The notes below the pieces were generated by a model that did no database searches, was not told the DNA's origin, and saw only the letters and a program-made list of their open reading frames with translations. 32,468 bases of DNA, taken from contig CAIQIE010000236.1 in the NCBI GenBank assembly GCA_903871805.1, positions 1 to 32,468 of the forward strand, given 5' to 3'. The translations under genes and the position numbers were made by a program. Origin of the DNA: an uncultured Planctomycetaceae bacterium (GTDB lineage: Bacteria; Planctomycetota; Planctomycetia; Planctomycetales; Planctomycetaceae). This document shows positions 8,538-17,370 of this stretch, piece after piece (within the stretch, counting starts at the first letter, position 1; every line of letters starts with the position of its first letter).

Positions 8538-9285
8538 TGTCCAATTTTCGCCTTAACGCTGCAAAACACTGAATTCTGCAGCAAACACCTGTGCCAAACG
8601 CAGGGAGACGCGAACAGGGACCGCCTGGCCGCCGATAACCGAACCGATTCTGTTCGCTGAGTCCCTGAATTTCCTGGAAAAAATTCAGAGAAAAACCAGG
8701 CTCCTGGAACTTTTTTCCGGCAACCACCGCCCCCGTAGCTGGACGAGCAATCGTCTGTGGGCACAAATTTTTCCGCTCAGCCCTGAGGCTTTGTGTCAGC
8801 AAAGTTTGAAAATCGCCGGCGACGCCGCACCCAATTCCAGTGGCTCCGACGGCAATGGACTCGTATTCCGCTCGCTGACGTCCGGCACCGAGCCCTGCCT
8901 GCGATCCGTGCTTCTTCTGGCAATAAGCTACCGTGCAAGTCACTGGCCCCCGGAACATGGACCATCCGGTCACGGCGATGAAACTGCAGCGAGGGCAGGG
9001 ATTTCTGTTGGCATCACCCCGGCACACCGTCGGAGACCGGTTTGTTGATGTGACCACGCGGCCTGAACATTGCGGCGGCCGGTCTATCGCCCGGAACACT
9101 CCGACAAGCGTCCTGGATGCCCCCGACTGAATAAAAATGACTGCCAAACAAAACGAGGAATTCTCAGAAATTCAAACAGTCCATCACCCTGAAAAAGTGA
9201 TCTCCCTCGAGAGCCAAAAGTGAGAACCAGAGGAAAACCGACCGTTTTTTGTCGAATTTCGGGACGACAAATGGCACCCGGAACA

Positions 9286-9314
9286 GGGACGCAACACTTC
9301 CGGGCCACTATAAT
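9286..9314 (+). promoter_or_regulatory. Candidate sigma70-type promoter of the MFS/spermidine synthase fusion gene
   Basis: A perfect TATAAT box at 9309-9314 lies 26 bases before the start codon. The -35 position at 17-base spacing reads GGGACG, a weak match. The implied leader is only about 20 bases and includes the GGAAGG ribosome-binding site. Confidence 0.45.
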
Positions 9315-9340
9315 ACGGGCTTCAATTCGGAAGGATCTCT

Positions 9341-12058
9341 ATGCTGCGATACGCCCTGACAATCTTTGTGAGTGCTTTTCTGCTGTTCCAGGTACAGCCA
9401 CTCACTGGACGTTTTATTCTGCCATGGTTCGGTGGTGGTCCATCCATCTGGACCGCATGTATGCTGTTCTTCCAGTTGCTGCTGCTGGGGGGCTATCTGT
9501 ATTCGCACCTGCTCAGCACATTTCTACGCCCGAAGACTCAGGCACTGGTGCATCTCGGCCTGCTGCTCGGGTCGCTCGCTTTTCTGCCGATCGCTCCGTC
9601 TGAGTCGTGGAAGCCCACGGCCGGCGAATCTCCTTTGTCGACAATTCTGCTGCTGCTGACAGCGACCGTGGGCGCCCCCTATTTTCTGCTGTCCACGACC
9701 GGGCCGCTGATGCAGCGCTGGTTTAGTCGCACCGCTCCCGGACAATCTCCCTATCGACTTTATGCGCTCTCCAACGTCGGTTCGTTACTGGCATTGCTCA
9801 GCTACCCGTTTGTCTTTGAGCCGTGGCTGACACTAAGTCAGCAGGTCTATTCATGGAGCAGTCTGTATTCGCTGTACGCTGGCCTGGCGGCCCTGTGTGC
9901 ATTTGGAATTCTTCGCCAGACATGGAGCGAACAAACCGCGGCGGTGGCCCCCGGAACAGCCCCCCAGCGTGATGAATCCGAGATTTCCAGGCCAGGCATC
10001 TTTTCCATCCTCCTCTGGCTGACCCTGTCCGCTGCCAGCTCCGTGATGCTGCTCGCCACCACCAATCAGCTGTGCATCGACGTGGCCACCGTACCGTTTC
10101 TCTGGATTCTGCCGCTCAGCCTGTACCTGATCTCCTTTATTCTGTGCTTCGATAGTCCCCGCTGGTATGACCGACAAGTTTTCGGGTTATTGCTGCTGGT
10201 CTGCTGTCCGTTGGCCAGCAAAGTGCTGAGTGATGGGCCCGATGTCAGTATCGCCAGCCAGATTCTGATTTATTCCACCGTCCTGTTTGCCTGCTGCATG
10301 TCGTGTCACGGAGAGCTGTATCAGCTTAGACCACACAGTCGCTGGCTGACGCTGTACTTCGTGGTAATCTCTGCCGGCGGGGCTCTTGGTGGCCTGTTCG
10401 TGGCGATGGTCGCGCCGCGTCTGTTTGTCGGCTATTGGGAATACCACGTCGGATTGTTTGCGTGTGCTCTGGCCGTCTTTCTGGCTATGGCGATGCAGCG
10501 TGTCTGGCATCGCACGCCGTCTCCGTATTTCTGGATGTGGGCGACCGCCTCGGCTGCTCAGGTTTTCTGTCAGTCGCATTTCGTGCTGAATCCTCTGGCG
10601 GAAAAACTGCGATCTACCAACGAGGCCATCCTGATGGGAGGCTTTGGTGCGATCATCTTTTCCGGCCTTCTGCTGACTGGCTTTCTGGAACCGCTGCGAG
10701 GCCGTGTGATCGCGGCATGGGCAATGTTGTCGCTGCTGCAGGTGTCATGGGTGATCGGCTTTGTGCGATGGCAGGCACCGGGGTTGCTGCTGCCGGATGT
10801 GCTGACTGTGGCTGACGGAGAGAAGGCCTCGTTCCTCATGGCTTCCCCGCTTTGGCAGCGAAGTGTCCTGGCTGCTCTGCTTCCGGCCCTCCTCGCAGCC
10901 GGCGGACTCCTGTTACTACTGAAACGGTCCGACCGCCTTCAGCGATACCTGCTGCCGGCTCTGCCCTATGCCTGTGCCGGTGTGATCCTCTGGGACGCGT
11001 TTTCGCAGAACATGCTGTCGAAGGATCGCCTGATTTCGATTGTGGCCACCGCCATTGCCGGAATTCTGCTGGATCTGTCTGCACGTGGCTTTCGCGGCCC
11101 GGCAAAAGCGTCACTCGGCCTGAATCTGCTGATCCCGTCTGTGACTCTGGTAATGATCCTCGGACTGCGGCTGAAAGAAGTGGCCGTGGAGGAAATTTCC
11201 AATGACAGTGTCGTCCATGTCTCAAGAAATTTTTACGGGGTTCTGCGAGTCCGCTACGACAAGCCCAACGGGGATCTGGATGGAGACCTGAATCCGCTTC
11301 CCCCAAAGTTCTCACTGACGCATGGTCAGATCCGTCACGGGTTTCAGTTTGATGACGACTACTGGTCCAGACAGCCAACGACTTATTACGGAAAAGAAAG
11401 CGGCCTCGGACGTGCGATCACCGTTGCGCGTGATCTGGCCGGAAAGTCCGATGGCCATGCCCTGCGTGTGGGAGTTGTGGGACTGGGCACCGGGACCATT
11501 GCCGTCTACGGGCGGCCTGGCGAGTCGTTTCGGTTTTACGATATCAATCCCGATGTTCTGGCGCTCTCTGAGCAGGGCTTTTTCAAGTACCTGAAAAACT
11601 GCGAAGCCGCCCACGAGGTCGTTCTGGGGGATGCCCGCATCATGATGGAACACGAACTCGCTCAGGGCACTTCGCAGCAGTTTGACGTGCTGGCCATCGA
11701 TGCCTTCAGCAGCGATGCCATTCCCGTCCATCTGCTGACCACCGAATGTGCGGACATCTACCGACAGCACATTCGCCCAGGCGGCGTTCTCGCCGTGCAT
11801 ATTTCCAACAGATTTCTGGACCTCGCTCCGATTACTCGTGGCATCGCCGATCATCTGGCATGGAAAGCCGTGGAAATCGACAACAACGATGACGATGCCA
11901 CGGGTGTGTTCAGTTCCACATGGGTTCTGCTGACTTCCAGTGCCGAATTTCTGGATGACCCGCAGATTCAGGATTCCATAACGGAATGGAGCGATACTGA
12001 GCGGATTTTGAAGTGGACCGACGACTACTCCGGACTGTGGCAGGTACTTTCCTTCTAA
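9341..12058 (+). CDS. Fused MFS-type membrane protein/spermidine synthase
   Basis: 905 residues. Residues 1 to about 620 form a polytopic membrane domain with many hydrophobic helices, beginning LLFQVQPLTGRFILPWFGG, as in the NCBI 'fused MFS/spermidine synthase' family. From about residue 630 a soluble Rossmann methyltransferase-like domain follows. It has VGLGTGTIAVYG (about 711-722; aminopropyl-donor site), FRFYDINPDVL, VVLGDARIMM and LAIDAFSSDAIPVHLL (about 784-800), which corresponds to the catalytic Asp region of spermidine synthases. Such fusions may make or export polyamine-like compounds, but this is not established for the family. GGAAGG sits 6 bases before the ATG. No speD or other polyamine gene is nearby. 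Confidence 0.9.
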   Translation: MLRYALTIFVSAFLLFQVQPLTGRFILPWFGGGPSIWTACMLFFQLLLLGGYLYSHLLSTFLRPKTQALVHLGLLLGSLAFLPIAPSESWKPTAGESPLSTILLLLTATVGAPYFLLSTTGPLMQRWFSRTAPGQSPYRLYALSNVGSLLALLSYPFVFEPWLTLSQQVYSWSSLYSLYAGLAALCAFGILRQTWSEQTAAVAPGTAPQRDESEISRPGIFSILLWLTLSAASSVMLLATTNQLCIDVATVPFLWILPLSLYLISFILCFDSPRWYDRQVFGLLLLVCCPLASKVLSDGPDVSIASQILIYSTVLFACCMSCHGELYQLRPHSRWLTLYFVVISAGGALGGLFVAMVAPRLFVGYWEYHVGLFACALAVFLAMAMQRVWHRTPSPYFWMWATASAAQVFCQSHFVLNPLAEKLRSTNEAILMGGFGAIIFSGLLLTGFLEPLRGRVIAAWAMLSLLQVSWVIGFVRWQAPGLLLPDVLTVADGEKASFLMASPLWQRSVLAALLPALLAAGGLLLLLKRSDRLQRYLLPALPYACAGVILWDAFSQNMLSKDRLISIVATAIAGILLDLSARGFRGPAKASLGLNLLIPSVTLVMILGLRLKEVAVEEISNDSVVHVSRNFYGVLRVRYDKPNGDLDGDLNPLPPKFSLTHGQIRHGFQFDDDYWSRQPTTYYGKESGLGRAITVARDLAGKSDGHALRVGVVGLGTGTIAVYGRPGESFRFYDINPDVLALSEQGFFKYLKNCEAAHEVVLGDARIMMEHELAQGTSQQFDVLAIDAFSSDAIPVHLLTTECADIYRQHIRPGGVLAVHISNRFLDLAPITRGIADHLAWKAVEIDNNDDDATGVFSSTWVLLTSSAEFLDDPQIQDSITEWSDTERILKWTDDYSGLWQVLSF

Positions 12059-12268
12059 ACGCAGTATTCTCCCGAATTGATGATTCCCCCACCAGAAAGC
12101 CCCTGCAGCAGACCTCGCAGCGTTTTCTGATGGGTGCTAAACTTTTCCAACCCGCATTACGGCGTTCTGTCGGCAGTCCTGCTCAGAGCCGCGTTTGGCG
12201 TAAAGATCGCCTTACCAGGTCGGTTACACGGCAATCCCAGGACGGACTCCACCATTCAGGATTCACGG

Positions 12269-13159
12269 ATGAAAAAATTTCAGGGACAGACGGCGTTCAT
12301 CACCGGCGCCGCGGCAGGTATCGGTCAGGCTCTTGCCCGATCTCTTGCACGCGAAGGCTGCAATCTGTTTCTGGTGGATATCGATGCCGGCGGTTTGCAG
12401 CGACTCCGCGACGAGCTATCCGCCCGTCCCGTCCAGATCTGGACAGCCACCTGTGACCTGACAGAGTCGGACGCCGTGCAGCGGATGGTCTCAGAAGCCC
12501 TGCAGAAAACCGGTGGAATCGATCTGCTGATCAACAATGCCGGAGTTGCCTACTACGGTGCCACAGACCAGATGACTCAGCCACAGTGGGACTGGCTGAT
12601 GTCCATTAATCTGCTGGCCCCCATTCAGATCACCCAACTGCTGCTGCCGTCCCTGCTGCTGCGGGAAGATCCGCACATTGTCAATATGTGCAGCATTTCC
12701 GGGCTTGTCGCCGGCGGTCGATTCGCGGCGTACCATACCAGCAAATATGGGCTTGTCGGCTACACCGAAGCACTGCGGGCGGAGTATGGTCGGCGCGGTG
12801 TGGGTGTCACAGCCATCTGTCCCGGCCCCGTGCGAACACAACTTTATGATTCCGCGCAGTCCTCTAAACCTGGACAAAAAGTTCCACATCCCCCCGCATG
12901 GCTCTGCGCAACGCCCGAACAGGTCGCCGAGAAAACCCTGAAAGGGATTCGACGCGACAGCCGACAGGTCCTGATTACGCCAATGGCCCATCTGCTGTTT
13001 CAGATGAAACGCTTTGTTCCCGGACTGATCGATTTTGCCAATCGTTTCAGTCGTCGCGGCCGTCAGAAGCGACTGGACGCTGTAGTAGCAGCCCGACGCA
13101 GTGCTTCGATCGCGCCGGTCGTCGAATCACCATCGAGTGGTGAACGACGGGCCGCCTGA
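12269..13159 (+). CDS. SDR family NAD(P)-dependent oxidoreductase
   Basis: A 296-residue classical short-chain dehydrogenase. It shows the cofactor motif TGAAAGIG (12-19), NNAG (89-92), and the catalytic Ser (142 or 144), Tyr155 and Lys159 in YHTSK, then PGPVRT. The C-terminal ~50 residues are basic (RFSRRGRQKR) and extend past the core, as in membrane-associated SDRs. I chose ATG 12269 because AGGA lies 7 bases upstream and the motif begins at the usual distance. An upstream in-frame ATG at 12134 would add 45 residues unlike any SDR. The substrate is unknown. It converges with the next SDR gene, with 36 bases between the stops. Confidence 0.9.
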   Translation: MKKFQGQTAFITGAAAGIGQALARSLAREGCNLFLVDIDAGGLQRLRDELSARPVQIWTATCDLTESDAVQRMVSEALQKTGGIDLLINNAGVAYYGATDQMTQPQWDWLMSINLLAPIQITQLLLPSLLLREDPHIVNMCSISGLVAGGRFAAYHTSKYGLVGYTEALRAEYGRRGVGVTAICPGPVRTQLYDSAQSSKPGQKVPHPPAWLCATPEQVAEKTLKGIRRDSRQVLITPMAHLLFQMKRFVPGLIDFANRFSRRGRQKRLDAVVAARRSASIAPVVESPSSGERRAA

Positions 13160-13195
13160 TGACATGCAAAGCCATTTTGGCCATCAGCCGCGTGG

Positions 13196-14014
13196 TCACT
13201 TCTGCCCGTGAAAGCTCTGCACACGTTCCAGCAGGTGTCCTGGTGTGCCGCCGGCATTCATCGCCATATTGCCTCCATCCAGAGGAATAATGGCGCCGGT
13301 AATCCACGACGACGCATCAGAAGCCAGCAGCAGGGCTATGCCGCGAATATCGTCCGGCTGCCCCAGTCGGCCGGCTGGTATGCCACGCAGAAACCGACCT
13401 TCCAGAGTCGGGTCGTCCGCCATGCGGGCCGCAAGGCTGGGGTTCACCACCTGGGCTGGAGTCACACAGTTTACTCGAACCCCCTGATGCGCCCACTCTG
13501 TACTCAGTTCCCGAGTCATCTGAATCACGGCCCCCATGGCCATGCTATAGGCGATGTGTCCGCGTCCCAGCGCTGTACTGCTGGCCAGAGATCCAATATT
13601 CATGATGGACCCGCGTCCCTGCTTCAACATACGTCGGCCTGCCTGCTGGCACATCGCAAACCTTCCAACAACAAGGTTCTGCAACACCCGCTGCAGATCA
13701 GCGATCGTCAGCTCTTCAGGCCGCGCAAGACAACCATCCCCGGCAATATTGCCGAGAAAATCCACCGACGAAAACTGCGAATCCACCTGTTGGAATAACT
13801 CGGCAATCGCGTCGGGATCCGAAACATTGCAGTCAGAGACCAACACACGCCGACCCAGGCCGCGAATCGTCTCGCCCGTCGCCGCCGCACCCTCACGATT
13901 TCTGTCGATCAGCACCGTGTCAGCCCCGGCTTCGGCCACCGCCAAGGCCGTCGCTCGCCCCAACCCCTGAGCCGCTCCGGAGACTACAGCCACTCGCCCG
14001 TGCAGATTCCACAT
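13196..14014 (-). CDS. SDR family protein with altered catalytic tetrad (Lys to Met)
   Basis: 272 residues with the classical SDR layout: SGAAQGLG (12-19) for NAD(P) binding, the usual Asp after the second strand, Ser142 in NIGSLAS, Tyr156, and the C-terminal ITGAIIPLDGG. Two core motifs are changed. The Tyr-x-x-x-Lys motif reads YSMAM, with Met160 where the catalytic Lys belongs, and NNAG reads NIAG (89-92). The Lys binds the cofactor ribose and lowers the Tyr pKa, so ordinary dehydrogenase activity is doubtful. The rest of the frame is intact with a good ribosome-binding site (GGGAG 8 bases before ATG 14014), so it is not an obvious pseudogene. Confidence 0.87.
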   Translation of the reverse strand: MWNLHGRVAVVSGAAQGLGRATALAVAEAGADTVLIDRNREGAAATGETIRGLGRRVLVSDCNVSDPDAIAELFQQVDSQFSSVDFLGNIAGDGCLARPEELTIADLQRVLQNLVVGRFAMCQQAGRRMLKQGRGSIMNIGSLASSTALGRGHIAYSMAMGAVIQMTRELSTEWAHQGVRVNCVTPAQVVNPSLAARMADDPTLEGRFLRGIPAGRLGQPDDIRGIALLLASDASSWITGAIIPLDGGNMAMNAGGTPGHLLERVQSFHGQK

Positions 14015-14070
14015 GCTTCAAGCTCCCAATCCCACCTTTAAAATGCAGATTGCTGTCAACGCAGAGGGCA

Positions 14071-14091
14071 CATCAGGGGAATCCCCTGGTG
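14071..14091. other. Hairpin upstream of the SDR start
   Basis: CATCAGGGG pairs with CCCCTGGTG (one G-T wobble) around a 3-base loop, 57 bases upstream of ATG 14014. No T-run follows. It could be a leader hairpin or operator. Confidence 0.35.
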
Positions 14092-14292
14092 TTTCCCAGA
14101 ATTCAACAAGTCAAAAAAGAGGTTTGCGGTCATCCGCCAGGTACGCTCCGGTGCATGGCAAAACACGGCACCAGCGCCAAGTGAAACCTCAACAGTCTCC
14201 CCACTGTCAAGCTAAGCTACCGCAATTGTCCGTCATCGTCATTCCGCCGCAGCCAATCATCAGGGCGGCCCACGGACGTCCCTTCTTCCCGC

Positions 14293-15516
14293 TCAGTCCC
14301 CCCGAACCTCCCATTGCACATCCGAGGCAGGCGGAGCAGTAAACCGCGGACTATATCGGGCTGGCTGCCCATCAGGCCAGCGAACGAAGTATTCTGAAAA
14401 ACGTGGCTGAGGCTGAGGAAAATCGGTACTGATATATTGGGCACCACTGGCCATAGCCTGCTCGCGACGACTGCCGTCATTCCGACGACTTTGAATCGTA
14501 TCCGCGTCCGCTCGTGTGCGAATCAAAAAGTGACGTTCGACCAGGGACTGAATTTCCGCAAACTGCAGTTCCGGATCGTTTCTCTTCATCCATGCTGCCT
14601 GCGGATGCTCTGGTGCCACGGAGACAAACAGCAGCGCTTCTTTGGGCGCTGCACAGGCACCCAAATATCGCTCGGTCCACGGCCCTTCATTGTCCAGACA
14701 GAAGAAGACGCGTCCGCGAACATCCCCAAGCTGCGGCCAGCCGCGCCGCAAAACAGCGTCCCGCACACAGAGATCTTCAGCGGCGCACAGGTCCTGCGGC
14801 GAAAACCGAGCGTCTGTAGGGAAAATTTCGCAGATCAACGCATTCAACTGCTGAAGGAGTTCCGGGCTGTAACGTACGACCTGCACACCGGTCGGACCAG
14901 GCGCCGACTCCTTTAACTCCAGCAAAATCATCACAGGCAGATGATCAGGACGCGACTTTGACCATGTTCGAATCTGCAGAAACGCCTGACGCAGCGTGGT
15001 GACAGTTGTCAGGAAATCAAACCCCGGGGCATGCAGCACCTTGAAGCCGGGCTGGCCGAGACTTCCATCTGCATTGGGATCCGGCCCCGGATCCTGCCCG
15101 GCGGCAACAACCACAGAACGTCCAATCGGCGTGGCAAACAATCCTCCTTCAGGATCTGCATACACGTCCAGTTCCAGCTGCCGAACCTGCAGCTGTTCAA
15201 GCTGTTCAGGCAGCGGCCTGTGGGAGTATTCAATGGATTCCAGCAATGAGGCACTGACAGTGCTGATCAGGCCTCCCACCGGGGCGTGAGGAGCCAGGTG
15301 ATAGGAATTGTGAGTTCCAATCAGCTGAATTTCATGCAGGCGAATTTCGTCAGGTGACCTTGATCGCTGAGCAGCGCAGGGAGTTGTCGCAGCGGCAAGC
15401 ACTGCCAGCAGGCACAGCAGTCGCCACCACGGAATAACAGCCGCAACGGGAGAAATGCCTGTGCGTCCAGCCAGAGCAAGTTTCTGCACGCAGGAATGAC
15501 GAGTTATGCAAACCAT
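14293..15516 (-). CDS. Exported PI-PLC-like phosphodiesterase (PI-PLC-C1 type)
   Basis: 407 residues. A hydrophobic segment at about 30-48 ending TTPCAAQ is a signal peptide behind a long polar start. The mature part has IGTHNSYH (66-73, first catalytic His69), QLELDVYADP (metal-binding Glu and Asp), KVLHAPGFDF (second His, near 161) and MILLELKE, in the order seen in calcium-dependent PI-PLC-C1-like enzymes. These cleave phosphodiesters of inositol phospholipids or related substrates; the true substrate is unknown. The ATG at 15516 lies inside the end of purQ (13-base overlap), so the two genes are probably co-transcribed and translationally coupled. An in-frame GTG at codon 10 lacks a ribosome-binding site. 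Confidence 0.87.
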   Translation of the reverse strand: MVCITRHSCVQKLALAGRTGISPVAAVIPWWRLLCLLAVLAAATTPCAAQRSRSPDEIRLHEIQLIGTHNSYHLAPHAPVGGLISTVSASLLESIEYSHRPLPEQLEQLQVRQLELDVYADPEGGLFATPIGRSVVVAAGQDPGPDPNADGSLGQPGFKVLHAPGFDFLTTVTTLRQAFLQIRTWSKSRPDHLPVMILLELKESAPGPTGVQVVRYSPELLQQLNALICEIFPTDARFSPQDLCAAEDLCVRDAVLRRGWPQLGDVRGRVFFCLDNEGPWTERYLGACAAPKEALLFVSVAPEHPQAAWMKRNDPELQFAEIQSLVERHFLIRTRADADTIQSRRNDGSRREQAMASGAQYISTDFPQPQPRFSEYFVRWPDGQPARYSPRFTAPPASDVQWEVRGD

Positions 15517-16340
15517 GTGACGGCATTCCGGAAAATTCTGATGCCATCACCTTCGCCGCGAAGGCCTTTTCGAGTCCACTGGGGATGCTGGGTTGCAAAC
15601 AGAAATCGTTCGGGGTGCGGCATCAGCCCCAACACACGCCCAGTGGCATCACAGAGTCCCGCGATGTTGGCCAGGGAACCGTTGGGGTTTTCCGGCTCTG
15701 GCAACAGCCCAATCCGCGTTGCATCGCCAGAAACTGCTGCCAGTTCGGCGGCCTGTTCGGACCAATAGCACAGTGCAATCTGCTGCTGCTCACGAAGCGC
15801 ATCCAGCAACTCCGGATTCTGCAGGGCAATGCGGCCTTCGGCATGGGCGATCGGAACATCAAATTCGTCGATGCCACGCAGAAAGACGCTGTTGGAGGAT
15901 GTCACCTTCAGCCGGACCCAACGATCCGTGTACCGCCCATTACTGTTCCAGGTCAGTGTGACTTTGTCTTCCAGACCGCTTTCTGCCGGATTTTCGATGC
16001 CTCGACGCATCAGCAGACCAGCCTTCAGAATCGTCTGGAACCCGTTGCAGATTCCTAAAACCAGCTTGTCTTCGGACAGAAACTGTCGAATCGCGTCGTT
16101 CAGTTGTCCGCGAAGCTGCCGCGAAAAAATGATCCCGGCACCCAGGTCATCACCGTAACTGAATCCACCCGGGATACAAAGTATTTGGTAGCCAGCCAGA
16201 TGCTCTGGATTTTCCAGAAGCCGAAACAAATGCACGCGTTCCGCAGTTGCCCCGGCCAGCTCAAACGCATGCGCCGTCTCTATATCACAGTTGGTCCCAG
16301 GAGCTCTGAGAACACAAACGCGGGGTTTTGCCATGACCAT
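15504..16340 (-). CDS. purQ: Phosphoribosylformylglycinamidine synthase subunit PurQ
   Basis: The 278-residue glutaminase subunit of FGAM synthase (EC 6.3.5.3), purine step 4. It supplies ammonia from glutamine to PurL with PurS. Visible motifs are LRAPGTNCD (11-19), PGGFSYGDDLGAG (57-69), the nucleophile Cys98 in LGICNGFQ, and His242/Glu244 in LMPHPERF, completing the triad. It is somewhat longer than the ~230-residue Bacillus type. Two ATGs (16340 and 16334) are possible and neither has a strong ribosome-binding site. No other pur gene is in the window, and the 3' end overlaps the start of the PI-PLC gene. Confidence 0.96.
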   Translation of the reverse strand: MVMAKPRVCVLRAPGTNCDIETAHAFELAGATAERVHLFRLLENPEHLAGYQILCIPGGFSYGDDLGAGIIFSRQLRGQLNDAIRQFLSEDKLVLGICNGFQTILKAGLLMRRGIENPAESGLEDKVTLTWNSNGRYTDRWVRLKVTSSNSVFLRGIDEFDVPIAHAEGRIALQNPELLDALREQQQIALCYWSEQAAELAAVSGDATRIGLLPEPENPNGSLANIAGLCDATGRVLGLMPHPERFLFATQHPQWTRKGLRGEGDGIRIFRNAVTWFA

Positions 16341-16716
16341 CTGCCGGAAAAAATCGTCAGGAAAGAACAGGAATCAATCAGAATCAGGCTGTGTTTTAAC
16401 AGCGACGACGCCGGGTTTCACGCACGAGCCTGCCAGCAGTCTGAAAGATTCCGGTTTGTCGGAGCACAGCGAAATATTGTGCCAGCCAGCACAAACAGGC
16501 TGTTTTTCCGGGTCGTACAACCTGCGGACTTCAGGGAAATCCGGAAATTTGACGGTTTCTTCGGTTGTGCCGCGTCCAGACATCGAGAGACCAACAGTCC
16601 AAAGTCGCAGACGGCTTGAAACCCGTCTCGCGATCACTCACAATAAGCGGCGGGGGGATAGTATCGAATCTCCACCGCAGCATCCCTTACTTTAATCCGA
16701 TCTCAGGAAGCCTCTC
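16341..16716. other. Divergent gap between purQ and the repeat-protein gene
   Basis: 376 bases. It must hold both promoters, but I see no clear -35/-10 pair. An 87-codon GTG-started frame on the minus strand (16374-16637) has a fairly natural composition but no recognisable domain, so I did not call it. Confidence 0.5.
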
Positions 16717-17370
16717 GTGTCTCTGATCGATCGTGCAGAACGTCTGAAAAAAGAACTCACCGACAAGTGGGTTGTTGTCTCCAGCACCGCTCCAGAGCTG
16801 AAGCGATTCTCCTCGCTCACCGGAAAAGTGCGTACTGTGAACATGAACTGCCGAGCGTTGGTCGAATTCGACAACGGCATCGATATCAGCTGGTACGACA
16901 TTGATCCCGGCTTCCTGACGGTTGTAGATGGCCCACGGCCAAAGAAGACCGAATCCCACGGCCAGGCGAAAACTGCCGCAAAAGCCGCTCCTGCCGCAAA
17001 CCCCACGACCGCAACGGCCCCTGCAGCAGCAGGGTCTCCGCTGGATAAGATCCGTGCAGCCGGGGCAAAACCCGCGGCCACTGCTGCCGCACCAGCCGCA
17101 ACAGGCTCCCCACTGGACAAAATTCGTGCCGCTGGGTCAGTTGCCGCAAAACCCGCTGCGGCACCCGCCTCCGGTGGATCCCCGCTGGATAAGATTCGTG
17201 CAGCAAAGGCCGCCAGTGCCGCTCCAGCGACCGCTGCCCCACCTGCTGCTCCCGCCGAAACACCAGCGGCAGAGGTACCAAAACCCGTAGCCACTCCCAA
17301 ACCGGCAGTACCAATGACCGGTTCTCCGCTCGATCGGATTCGGGCTATGGGAGCTGTGAAAAAAGATTAG
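16717..17370 (+). CDS. Repeat protein with four GSPLDKIRAA-type motifs
   Basis: 217 residues from GTG 16717, with AGGAAG 6 bases upstream. Residues 1-75 form a small folded domain: a helix (SLIDRAERLKKELTDKW), then strands ending FDNGIDISWYDIDPGFL. From 76 on it is Ala/Pro/Lys-rich and probably disordered. This part carries GSPLDKIRAAG at 106, GSPLDKIRAAG at 130, GSPLDKIRAAK at 154 and GSPLDRIRAMG at 202. The starts are 24, 24 and 48 residues apart. The motifs look like short amphipathic helices, perhaps docking sites on a flexible tether. There is no signal peptide, so it should be cytoplasmic. The function is unknown. It is followed by a terminator about 155 bases downstream. Confidence 0.85.
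   Translation: MSLIDRAERLKKELTDKWVVVSSTAPELKRFSSLTGKVRTVNMNCRALVEFDNGIDISWYDIDPGFLTVVDGPRPKKTESHGQAKTAAKAAPAANPTTATAPAAAGSPLDKIRAAGAKPAATAAAPAATGSPLDKIRAAGSVAAKPAAAPASGGSPLDKIRAAKAASAAPATAAPPAAPAETPAAEVPKPVATPKPAVPMTGSPLDRIRAMGAVKKD
17032..17349 (+). repeat. 72-bp-register coding repeats for the GSPLDKIRAA motif
   Basis: Motif copies start at 17032, 17104, 17176 and 17320, spaced 72, 72 and 144 bases apart. The DNA differs at many third codon positions between copies while the peptide is nearly unchanged, which points to selection on the peptide rather than recent duplication. Confidence 0.8.

Larger units (their letters stand above)
8357..9340. other. 984-base divergent gap without a recognisable gene
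   Basis: The gap lies between two divergently transcribed genes. It holds candidate promoters at both ends and a perfect 16-base tandem duplication at 8506-8537. The longest frame inside, 214 codons on the minus strand, shows no domain and an unnatural composition. I see no RNA gene or mobile element. Confidence 0.5.

Noticed and set aside
8697-8718. Possible terminator with CCAGG/CCTGG followed by a T-run
   Set aside because: The loop would be only 2 bases, so the usable stem is about 4 bp, too weak to support.
8503-9147. 214-codon minus-strand frame in the 984-base gap
   Set aside because: No recognisable domain, shadow-like composition rich in Cys, Arg and Gly, and it runs through the 16-bp tandem duplication.
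14960-14975. GTTCGAATC, resembling a tRNA T-loop
   Set aside because: Lies inside the PI-PLC coding region; no acceptor stem or anticodon arm fits around it.
16374-16637. 87-codon GTG frame upstream of purQ
   Set aside because: Composition is not unreasonable, but there is no ribosome-binding site or recognisable family; conservation would be needed to accept it.
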